Shown in pieces: positions 29,497-35,635 of a DNA stretch of 35,635 nucleotides (the stretch's first letter is position 1; each line of letters starts with the position of its first letter). This stretch comes from JAVBQJ01 sp031549115 (GTDB lineage: Bacteria > Verrucomicrobiota > Lentisphaeria > Victivallales > Victivallaceae), in assembly GCA_031549115.1 (NCBI GenBank), contig JAVBQJ010000091.1, forward strand, positions 1 through 35,635, written 5' to 3'. The notes beneath the pieces were generated by a model. That model did not search any database and had not been told where the DNA came from. It saw nothing but the letters and a program-made list of their open reading frames with translations. The position numbers and the translations under genes were made by a program.

Positions 29497-29715
29497 AATA
29501 ACAAGATCATTACAAGATCACTTTTTTGAGCTTGGCTCCTGCTTGCCGTATTTCATTTGGGAACGCGAATAACAAGATCATTTGTCAGGACAGGCAATTA
29601 CCGAGGATTTCTCGGCAGTCCGTTTTATGGCTGTTGCCTTGGTCGCGTCATAACCGCTTTTTGATATCCGGCCCGCGCTGATAACAAGATCACTTCTCAT
29701 GAATAACAAGATCAT
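29497..29715 (+). repeat. Five direct repeats of element 2, candidate arm sites or iterons
   Basis: AATAACAAGATCAT or close forms at 29497, 29510 (TTACAAGATCAC), 29568, 29681 and 29702, all in the same direction. Located just inside the left end, as the GTGGATAAAAA repeats are in element 1, but of different sequence. The region 29463-29884 has no other credible feature. Confidence 0.75.
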
Positions 29716-29884
29716 TCAGGAGAGAGAAAATTGCGCCGGGGCGTTATCGCGGCTATCCCACTGAATCAAGAAAACCGAAGATTGCCCCGGTCAATCGTTT
29801 TCCATGCTTACAGGGTTATGTAACCCTTGTCACCGTGTGTCTGCCTTGTCTGTGCTGGTGCCTGATTCCTTCGCGGGGCCTGTT

Positions 29885-30093
29885 CATTTTTGGGGGAGCG
29901 AAAAAGAACCTTAAGCCGTCAAGGTCTGCACCCGCAAACAGGCAGACGATTGCTTTTATGATTGTCTGGTGGCAAACGACTTTCCGAAGTTCCAAGCGTG
30001 GTTGGTCTGGTCGGCGGTTCGCACTGGAATTGCCCCATAAGGGTGTATTGCTCGAACCTTTACTGGTTCGAGTTTTTTTGCCCCCCAAAAGTA
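29885..30093 (+). ncRNA. Possible structured RNA of element 2
   Basis: The ends form a long imperfect inverted repeat: TTTTTGGGGGAGCGAAAAA...AACC on the left, GGTTCGAGTTTTTTTGCCCC on the right. Inside lie CAGAC-at...at-GTCTG hairpins, and the 3' part holds a strong terminator (30051-30079). No ORF with a proper start is seen in either strand. It could instead be a small inverted-repeat transposable remnant; no promoter was identified. Confidence 0.4.
30051..30079 (+). terminator. Intrinsic terminator
   Basis: Perfect 8-bp stem CTCGAACC / GGTTCGAG, loop TTTACT, then T7. Confidence 0.88.
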
Positions 30094-30189
30094 AGCACCA
30101 CACAAGCCGTTAACCTTGGCGGCGGGACTGAGATTCGACACAAAATAGCAGAAAAGCAGAAAATAATCCAATAATATTAGAAATAACCC

Positions 30190-30217
30190 TTGACTTTTTC
30201 CAATTTTAATGTATAAT
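30190..30217 (+). promoter_or_regulatory. Promoter of the toxin-antitoxin operon
   Basis: TTGACT (30190-30195), 16-nt spacer, TATAAT (30212-30217). Confidence 0.85.
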
Positions 30218-30223
30218 AATAGT

Positions 30224-30239
30224 GTTGACAGAATTCAAC
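30224..30239. promoter_or_regulatory. Candidate operator of the toxin-antitoxin operon
   Basis: GTTGA-N6-TCAAC inverted repeat placed at the expected transcription start, fitting autorepression by the HTH antitoxin. Confidence 0.5.
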
Positions 30240-30255
30240 GGAGGTTAATTGACAA

Positions 30256-30543
30256 GTGCAATACAAAGTGGTTTGGACGGTCAGGGCAACCAAACAAGTT
30301 GCGAAAATTCCACACAAGAATCAATTAAAAATCAAGGAACAAGTAGACCGGTTGACAGATTCAGAAACATGGGGTGATGTACGGAAGCTGGTGAACCATG
30401 AATATGAATTCAGATTGAGGGTTGGCGAATACAGGGTTCTTTTCGACACGGTAAAGCTGAAAGTCAAAGAAGAAGAAATAACGGTTCTGATTGACGGCGT
30501 GGCGATTGAAGAAGTCAAAAAAAGAGATGATAGAACTTACTAA
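30256..30543 (+). CDS. RelE/ParE-superfamily toxin (HigB-like order)
   Basis: 95 residues starting at GTG (QYKVVWTVRATKQVAKIP), with GGAGG upstream at a rather long spacing of 11 nt. The fold marks are KIPHKNQLKIKEQVDRL (helix pair), LVNHEYEFRLRVGEYRVLFD (central sheet, with the Arg-rich strand) and the C-terminal basic KKRDDR. RelE-type toxins cut mRNA on the ribosome; ParE-type block gyrase, and which applies is not clear. The toxin lies upstream of an HTH antitoxin, the higBA order. It likely stabilises element 2. Confidence 0.87.
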   Translation: MQYKVVWTVRATKQVAKIPHKNQLKIKEQVDRLTDSETWGDVRKLVNHEYEFRLRVGEYRVLFDTVKLKVKEEEITVLIDGVAIEEVKKRDDRTY

Positions 30544-30594
30544 AACAAGGGGCGGCGTAAAAGCCGCCTTGTTAAACACCAAGGAGTAAAAAGA

Positions 30595-30933
30595 ATGAGC
30601 GTACAAATTATTGTTCATAACAATGTACCTGCTTTTGCGGTCATTCCCTACGACGAATACATGAAGTTGCTAAAAGCCGCTCCGAAAAACGCGACTGACG
30701 ATTTGCTGATTCCTAATGAAGTGGTCGGAATGATGATTGAACAGAAATGCAGTCTTATCAAGGCATGGCGTACCCATCTTGGCAAAACTCAAAAGGAAGT
30801 TGCGGAAGCGCTTGGAATCGGTCAAAGCGCCTTTGCTCAGATTGAAAAATCCAAGTCGAACCAGAGAACCACGCTTGAAAAAGTCGCGAAGGTTTTTGGA
30901 ATCGAACCTGAGCAGCTTTCACTTGAGGACTGA
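30595..30933 (+). CDS. XRE-family antitoxin with Phd-like N-terminus
   Basis: 112 residues. The N-terminus (VPAFAVIPYDEYMKLLKAA) resembles the Phd/YefM strand-helix that binds DNA or dimerises. The C-terminal half is an XRE helix-turn-helix (IKAWRTHLGKTQKEVAEALGIGQSAFAQIEKSKS). AAGGAG is 8-9 nt before the ATG. It lies 51 nt after the toxin gene and is followed by a terminator, so they form one operon. It would neutralise the toxin and repress the operon through the palindrome at 30224. Confidence 0.88.
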   Translation: MSVQIIVHNNVPAFAVIPYDEYMKLLKAAPKNATDDLLIPNEVVGMMIEQKCSLIKAWRTHLGKTQKEVAEALGIGQSAFAQIEKSKSNQRTTLEKVAKVFGIEPEQLSLED

Positions 30934-30952
30934 CACCAGCAATTACCCCCGG

Positions 30953-30985
30953 AACCGGCAGAGATTACATCAAAGCCGGTTTTTT
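30953..30985 (+). terminator. Intrinsic terminator of the toxin-antitoxin operon
   Basis: AACCGGC / GCCGGTT stem with a 15-nt loop and a T6 run. The 170 bp from here to 31157 hold no credible gene. Confidence 0.75.
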
Positions 30986-31157
30986 ATGGGAATTAAGTTT
31001 CGGGTGCGGGGGTGTCGTTTCCCAATCAATTTCCCGAATCGTGAAAATGGTGCTGTTTTCGCTTTTCGCGGCTTCTGGCGGAACTTGGGGAATGCTGATT
31101 CCGATACCTTTGCGGGGCGTGCTCGCCGGAATAAGTGCCCAAAAGAATCTTGAACAG

Positions 31158-31628
31158 TCAAACCTTTCCCGGCATCCTCTGGTTATTCAGGGCGTTATAT
31201 CTCATTTCCGCGTGCCGGTAATAGTGTCTTAGAAAATCAAATGTAAATTGCTCTGCCTTCGCTCTATTGCCTGCAAAAAAGAATGGCATCCGGTATTCCT
31301 GCATCATGGATATGATTGATTGCCGTGCGGCTTCCGGGGGTAATTTTGAGCGGTATTTACCGGTTGCAAGCTCATTAAAATCCGCTTCTATCACGACAAC
31401 CGCGCTTTCATATCCGCGTAAACGTTCCAGTTCCCGCGTGAAACGATCCCGTCCGGTGGTAAAACAGCCGATCAAATCGGAAAGGCTTTTCCGCTCAACG
31501 GCTATACGGTCGATAAATCCGGGTATGCTGTAATCTCCGGTTATCAATGTTTCCGGCATAACTTCAACCGGGTATCCTGAAAATAAAAACGGTTCTTGTT
31601 CCCGCGTATCTTTGACAATCTGAAACAT
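31158..31628 (-). CDS. ERCC4-domain nuclease
   Basis: 156 residues. The XPF/ERCC4 nuclease motif is complete: DTREQEP at residues 7-13 (metal-binding D), GDYSIPGF near 31 (second D), then VERKSLSDLIGC (the ERK core), and later ESAVVVIEADF. There is no helix-hairpin-helix domain, so it is a bare nuclease of the kind phages and plasmids use in recombination, replication-fork processing or attack on other DNA. The gene lies on the same strand as the SF3 helicase upstream, separated by ~180 bp with inverted repeats, so it may share its operon. Confidence 0.85.
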   Translation of the reverse strand: MFQIVKDTREQEPFLFSGYPVEVMPETLITGDYSIPGFIDRIAVERKSLSDLIGCFTTGRDRFTRELERLRGYESAVVVIEADFNELATGKYRSKLPPEAARQSIISMMQEYRMPFFFAGNRAKAEQFTFDFLRHYYRHAEMRYNALNNQRMPGKV

Positions 31629-31674
31629 GGTATTTTTTCCTGAAAATTTTACACGCGTATAAGTGATTTTTAAT

Positions 31675-31728
31675 CGTCCGAACCGTCCGAAAAAACGATC
31701 ATGGTTAAACCTCGGACGTTTCGGACGG
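31675..31728. other. Candidate origin or regulatory repeats of element 2
   Basis: CGTCCGAA occurs at 31675 and 31684, and its complement (TTCGGACG, once as CTCGGACG) at about 31711 and 31720. CCGTCCGAAA (31683-31692) and TTTCGGACGG (31719-31728) are a perfect 10-bp inverted repeat. It lies between the helicase and nuclease genes, just downstream of the helicase, as the iteron region does in element 1. Confidence 0.45.
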
Positions 31729-31805
31729 CCATTTTTAACCTATGCACGTGAAATCATAAACTCTGAATATCCCTTTTGGGCTTTGCCTTCCCGCTTGATA
31801 TCATT

Positions 31806-33200
31806 TCACCGCGCCGCTCGATGAATATTCAGCATGGCATCCGGCAAGCGATTTTGAAAAACGCGTTCCGGTAACGTTTGCCAGTTGCGTTTTTCACAAT
31901 ACTCATTGAAGGCTATCAGCATTTCATTGACCGTCAAAGTGGCGTTGCTGTCCGGTATGACGCAATCAGAAATAAAACTGCTGACGGCATCCGATTCCAG
32001 CAATAAATCATCAACTCGTTGAGTTTGCTCGTCATTGCGATAAATGCGCCCGCCCGCGCGCAATAAACGCGCCGCCCCCTCTAACGCCCAATTCAATACC
32101 CCGCTTCCTTCGGTCGATAAAATCACCTTGTCGAATTCGGAAACAGTTTTTTCCGGTGCAGGCGCTTCGTATTTGATCCATAGCATACGCCGCCGCCATG
32201 CCGCATTATCACCGTCCAATGTGACGCGCAAGGTACTGTTGCTGGTGATAATGGCATTGAAGCATCCCACAAAGTCTACGCCGCCGGATACCCCTTTAAC
32301 TTCTGCGGTTTGTGCATCGTTTCCGGTAAGGGCTTTGAGCTTTGCGGCTCCGGCGCTATTCAGGAAACGACTTTTTACATCCTTTGCGGTCAAAAGTGTT
32401 TTTCCAATCAGCCGATACGTTTCAAACGGCCTGTCCATAAAGTCAAGCCGCAATTCCGTACAGTTGTACCGTCCGATCAGGCCTTCAAGCACGTTTACCA
32501 AAGTCGATTTCCCCCCGCCAGCGGTTCCGGTAAGCATCAGGAATGTTTGCGATACATTGCATCCGATCAGGCATTGACCGGCATATAATTGCAGCAAATC
32601 CGCATCGGTATTGCTCATGGCCGGGGCGATTAATTTCTCCAAAAAATCCGGGCATAGCGCGTCGGGTTTGTATGCAATACCTGAACGGTTCCGGCTATAG
32701 TCGTCTGGTGAAAATTCCCGTATTTTCCAGCAATCGGCGGTTTCATCGAATTCAAGCACCCCATTTGAGCAGTGAATAAAACGCCGCTTGCCGTCAATAA
32801 ATGCCCCCCGCCGTTCTGCTTCCGCTTTAAGGAATACCAAAATATCAGAAAATAAACGTGCTGTTTGCTTCCGCAGTAATTCAGGGTAATCGTTTTTCGT
32901 TGCATATTCTCTGAATAATGCGCCAAGATCAGCGATAATGCACGGTTCCGTTTGTGGTTCCCATAGCCCATTGTTGGAATTATACAGATAAAAACGTTGC
33001 TCGTCCGGGTCATATATCGGATTGTGCCTTAAACAATATAGCGCGGCAAAAAACGGTTGATTTATCGCGGTAATTTTGCCCTTGTCATTAAAAAATAGCG
33101 AAGGGCCGTATTGGTCCTGCAAATGTCCGTACTCGTTTGGTTCCGGTTCCAATTCCGGCATCATTTTTATTAATTTCTCGGCCATTACTTCTGCGTTCAT
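31806..33200 (-). CDS. D5/P4-type SF3 replicative helicase
   Basis: 464 residues. The N-terminal part (~res 70-180, FFAALYCLRHNPIYDPDEQRFYLYN ... FIHCSNGVLEFD) is the D5_N-like domain found before SF3 helicases in phage P4 alpha and poxvirus D5. Walker A is TGTAGGGKSTLVN (~res 226), with the SF3 B/C motifs around LTAKDVKSRFLNS and FNAIITSN (sensor Asn), and the Arg-finger region WRRRML. The C-terminus ends in a short helical region. It melts and unwinds the origin, working with the primase in the overlapping upstream gene (ATGA). Confidence 0.88.
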   Translation of the reverse strand: MNAEVMAEKLIKMMPELEPEPNEYGHLQDQYGPSLFFNDKGKITAINQPFFAALYCLRHNPIYDPDEQRFYLYNSNNGLWEPQTEPCIIADLGALFREYATKNDYPELLRKQTARLFSDILVFLKAEAERRGAFIDGKRRFIHCSNGVLEFDETADCWKIREFSPDDYSRNRSGIAYKPDALCPDFLEKLIAPAMSNTDADLLQLYAGQCLIGCNVSQTFLMLTGTAGGGKSTLVNVLEGLIGRYNCTELRLDFMDRPFETYRLIGKTLLTAKDVKSRFLNSAGAAKLKALTGNDAQTAEVKGVSGGVDFVGCFNAIITSNSTLRVTLDGDNAAWRRRMLWIKYEAPAPEKTVSEFDKVILSTEGSGVLNWALEGAARLLRAGGRIYRNDEQTQRVDDLLLESDAVSSFISDCVIPDSNATLTVNEMLIAFNEYCEKRNWQTLPERVFQNRLPDAMLNIHRAAR

Positions 33201-34270
33201 AACATTCCCCCCTCTGGGGCAAGGTAAAGCAACCGTTGCCAGTTTGATTTATCGCTTCTGAATACCCCCGGAAGCCGGGAAAGCCGCGCCGGGTTGGAAC
33301 ACGCTTTATCTACTCCGAGCGCCGCCAGCATCGGAAAAAGAGCGTTTTTAACTCGTTGCGTCCATTCGTCATAGTTGCTGATTTTTTCATCCACGACAAG
33401 CCACGCATGGCAGGACCTGCCGCCGGAATGGATTATCGCGGCAATTTTCCAGCCTATTGAACAAAGGCCCCGTAATACCGCGCCTTGTTTCAGCATTGGC
33501 AGATCGTCAAATTCCGCAACAACATAGCGGAATTCCTTGACGCAATCATCGCCACGCAAGGTTTGTTTGTCCCCCCCTTTTACTGTTCCCGATTGTCCAG
33601 TAAGCGGATTTGGTATGATATGCGGGAACTTATTTCCCAATCGCTCAAAGCAACTTTGCTGGTAGTTTGCAGGTTGCTTTTTTATCCATGCCAGCGAACG
33701 CTGAAAATAATCCAGCCATTCGGCGGCTGTTTTTATATGCTCGCTTCCGGCATCGTATCGGTTCCCAATGAACAAAATACTGCCGGGATGGTATAGATAT
33801 TTCAACAGCAAAAGCACATCGGCGGCATAAGGGAAACGCTTTGTATATGCTTCAATACGTATAGAGCTATTTTCCCAAGCGTCCGCGCCTTCCGGGTCAA
33901 ATTCATTCCCTCCGATTTCAATCATGCGGGCTTGAAAACTCGCGGCGTGCGCTGGATTTTTCAACGCTTCCCCAATCATTTCAATACGGTTTCGGCGCGG
34001 CGGCAATATTACGCGCGGTCGCGGTCTATTCGTACTCATCGGGGCTGTATCTTTATGCGCCCGGCGTATGGCTTCACCTATCTCGCGATCAAGTACGCGC
34101 CGTTGCCCTTGTGGTATGGCCTGCTTGATTTCCGACAATAACATATCATCACTGCGTCCGGTCATAATTCCAAGACTGGCAACCCCCAGTAGCGCGGCAT
34201 GACAACCGCCGCCGCCCGGCATGGGTATCGCATTCAAGGCGTTTTGATATCGTTGTTCAACTACTCGCAT
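33197..34270 (-). CDS. PrimPol-like (RepB'/AEP-type) primase of element 2
   Basis: Homologous along its length to the primase of element 1: RYQNALNAIPMPGGGGCHAAL near the start, then RYVVAEFDDLP (E-x-D metal site), HSGGRSCHAWLVV (S-x-H), and SNPARLSRLPGVFRSD. The ATG at 34270 is chosen; a TTG at 34312 would add 14 residues and overlap the HTH gene by 26 nt. Neither has a clear Shine-Dalgarno. It overlaps the SF3 helicase gene by 4 nt, giving the primase-helicase pair, but with a helicase unrelated to that in element 1. Confidence 0.82.
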   Translation of the reverse strand: MRVVEQRYQNALNAIPMPGGGGCHAALLGVASLGIMTGRSDDMLLSEIKQAIPQGQRRVLDREIGEAIRRAHKDTAPMSTNRPRPRVILPPRRNRIEMIGEALKNPAHAASFQARMIEIGGNEFDPEGADAWENSSIRIEAYTKRFPYAADVLLLLKYLYHPGSILFIGNRYDAGSEHIKTAAEWLDYFQRSLAWIKKQPANYQQSCFERLGNKFPHIIPNPLTGQSGTVKGGDKQTLRGDDCVKEFRYVVAEFDDLPMLKQGAVLRGLCSIGWKIAAIIHSGGRSCHAWLVVDEKISNYDEWTQRVKNALFPMLAALGVDKACSNPARLSRLPGVFRSDKSNWQRLLYLAPEGGML

Positions 34271-34286
34271 ATTTCTCGCAACTTTA

Positions 34287-34607
34287 TCAGTATGATTTGT
34301 CTGTCGGTTCAATAAACGCTTTGACCGATTCAGGGGTAATACGTACCAAGCGGGGGCCGATTTTAACGCGTTGCAGTTTGCCGTCTTTGATATAACTGTA
34401 TATCGAAGGCAGCGACACGCCCAGAAGCGTTGCCACCTCCTGCATGGTCATTGGCTTTTGAATATCGACTTTAGGGGTACTTGCATTGGAATTATATGCT
34501 TCGAGCGCCGATACAAGCCCCTTGGGAGTAATTTCAGGTATGAAAGGTTGCAACATTCCGGTTGCGGCGGTAAGAATTTCCGGTCGGATTGTGTTCTTGA
34601 TTTGCAT
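34287..34607 (-). CDS. Excisionase-like HTH_17 protein of element 2
   Basis: 106 residues, clearly homologous to the HTH protein of element 1 (MQIKNTIRPEILTAATGMLQ, PFIPEITPKGLVSAL). The C-terminal HTH_17 is MTMQEVATLLGVSLPSIYSYIKDGKLQRVKIGPRLVRI. AAGGAG is 8-9 nt upstream of the ATG. It leads the primase-helicase operon of element 2. The 190 bp between it and the integrase remnant contain no gene, only AT-rich sequence. Confidence 0.87.
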   Translation of the reverse strand: MQIKNTIRPEILTAATGMLQPFIPEITPKGLVSALEAYNSNASTPKVDIQKPMTMQEVATLLGVSLPSIYSYIKDGKLQRVKIGPRLVRITPESVKAFIEPTDKSY

Positions 34608-34797
34608 TGTCCCAGCTCCTTGTGGTTAGTTTGTTTTTGAGAAGAATAAATCTTCTACAAACTAACCCAATTTATTAACTGGGAAACGAATCAGGAGAGC
34701 GATGATTTGCGATAACTCGCTTGTGGTTACGTTTTTATATAAAAATAATTTTATTTCATAACATAAAATTGTTGCTTTGCAAGGATAATGATTGAAA

Positions 34798-35505
34798 TTA
34801 TTTTAACAGTTCCGATAGTTGCCGGATGGTTTCAATCGGCAACCTTTTTACACGCTCAATAAGTTCCAATCTTTCCGATTCAGTTTCATTATCGGCGACG
34901 GTTACCGCTTCCACGCCAAATGCTGGCAGTTGAAGCGCCGCCGCATATTCGACAGCCGCCTTATCGCTGATCCGGGTATAGTGTTCTGTCATGGCCGGGT
35001 TTGCGTGTCCGGCGTTCTTTTGGATGATTGCCAACGGTGTACCGGCTTCGGCGTTGTGACTGATATAGGAATATCGCAGACTATGAAAACCGATTTCAAC
35101 AACCGCGCGTGTACCGGCTCTCATGGGCTTGCCGGTCTTGGGGTTAATCTTCGGCTCTCCTGTTTTGGGGTCGATCAAGGTTTTAATCCCGGTTCCGGTG
35201 CGTTGCGTCTGAATGCCACACTTGTTGAAATGCCGGGTTACTCGCAGATTTGCTATTGCATCACGCTTCAAGTAAATCGCGGCGTATTCCGGTAGAACAT
35301 ACTCGCTGTCAATCAGTGGAGCTTTTGACAACAATTCAAACAGGAACGCCGGTATGCCGACTTTGACCATGGCGGCAGCGCGATCCTTCCGGGTGTTCTG
35401 TGTTTTGCGCGGTACTCGCTCGATCACGCGCCGGAGTAAATCAACTTCGCGCCATTTCAACGTACAACAATCACCAAACCGCAGGCCGGTAAAGTAGTCG
35501 ATCAT
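34798..35505 (-). pseudogene. Tyrosine integrase of element 2, 5'-truncated
   Basis: 235 residues that align with the catalytic domain and tail of the element 1 integrase from GYFSGLR onward: FTGLRFGDCC (Arg), HSLRYSYISHNAEAGTP (His, Arg), NAGHANP (His) and EHYTRI (Tyr). The first ~237 residues (arm- and core-binding domains) are missing. In frame just upstream of the first ATG is a TGA, and the sequence beyond 35506 bears no resemblance to integrase. The catalytic residues are intact but it should not bind att DNA, so the element cannot excise on its own unless another integrase helps. Confidence 0.85.
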
Positions 35506-35635
35506 GAAAAATATCTTAAATCATTGAATGACAATGGATAATATTGCTATATTGTGCTATATTATTGCAAGAAATGGAGCTTATAACGAAAGAAATCTTG
35601 CAAAATGATGACGAAAAGCAGTCGATCCGAGGAAA

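Larger units (their letters stand above)
29353..35635. mobile_element. Integrated element 2 (related island, tandem), right end not seen
   Basis: It shares with element 1 the order and orientation integrase - HTH - PrimPol, but is more AT-rich and carries an SF3 helicase, an ERCC4-type nuclease and a toxin-antitoxin pair. Its integrase is truncated near 35505 and no second attR is seen before the window ends at 35635, so the right boundary is lost or beyond the edge. Element-like sequence is certain to about 35505; the last 130 bp may be something else. Confidence 0.75.

Noticed and set aside
29816..30174. Three overlapping small ORFs in element 2
   Set aside because: They lie on both strands over an inverted-repeat structure, cross a strong terminator and have no credible start.

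Overview
The window looks like part of the chromosome of a Lentisphaerae (Victivallales-like) bacterium. The main clue is a type II pseudopilin-like protein with the FTLIELLVVIAIIAIL N-terminus and an H-X9-DG motif, sitting in an operon with secreted glycan-active proteins. That arrangement, a GntR-LacI hybrid regulator, and GC-rich housekeeping genes fit the Lentisphaerae/Planctomycetes group. The taxonomic call is inference; no rRNA is present.

Positions 1-20850 are chromosomal. They hold the 3' end of a DUF790/Bax1-like nuclease gene, two small membrane proteins, and a minus-strand operon (7357 to 2242) of pseudopilin, LamG-like protein, CBM9-like protein, large secreted glycosidase-like protein and DUF4434 protein, next to a GntR-LacI regulator. 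A minus-strand housekeeping operon follows (14209 to 8803): der, a YdbH-like intermembrane bridge protein, a fused YnbE-YdbL-like lipoprotein, and aroE. Plus-strand genes come next: a strongly biased membrane protein, rlmI, a SpoU methyltransferase, an NAD kinase-like gene, a stand-alone coaB and an AlgX/SGNH-like lipoprotein. The block ends with two identical tRNA-Glu genes, an unassigned ~200-nt structured RNA with its own promoter and terminator, and tRNA-Tyr. A mosaic of GC-rich hairpin repeats is scattered between chromosomal genes.

Positions 20737-29436 are an ~8.6-kb integrated element in the 3' end of tRNA-Tyr. The last 64 nt of the tRNA are duplicated at its right end, and near-identical GTGGATAAAAA repeats lie just inside both ends. 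Reading from the right end, its genes are a complete tyrosine integrase, a coupled 242-aa unknown protein, an excisionase-like HTH, a PrimPol-like primase, a RepA-type RecA-fold helicase, an iteron/AT-rich palindrome region (candidate origin), a small Cys-rich protein, a second HTH protein and a 199-aa unknown protein. Its left third carries a cluster of promoter-driven small structured RNAs, some of which share an internal fold and have covarying closing stems.

From 29353 to the window edge a second, related and more AT-rich element lies in tandem. It shares the integrase / HTH / PrimPol module but has a D5/P4-type SF3 helicase instead of the RepA helicase, plus an ERCC4-type nuclease and a HigBA-like toxin-antitoxin pair. 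Its integrase is cut off at the 5' end, so it is probably stranded. Neither element shows capsid, tail or conjugation genes. They look like phage-satellite-like or plasmid-like replicating islands.
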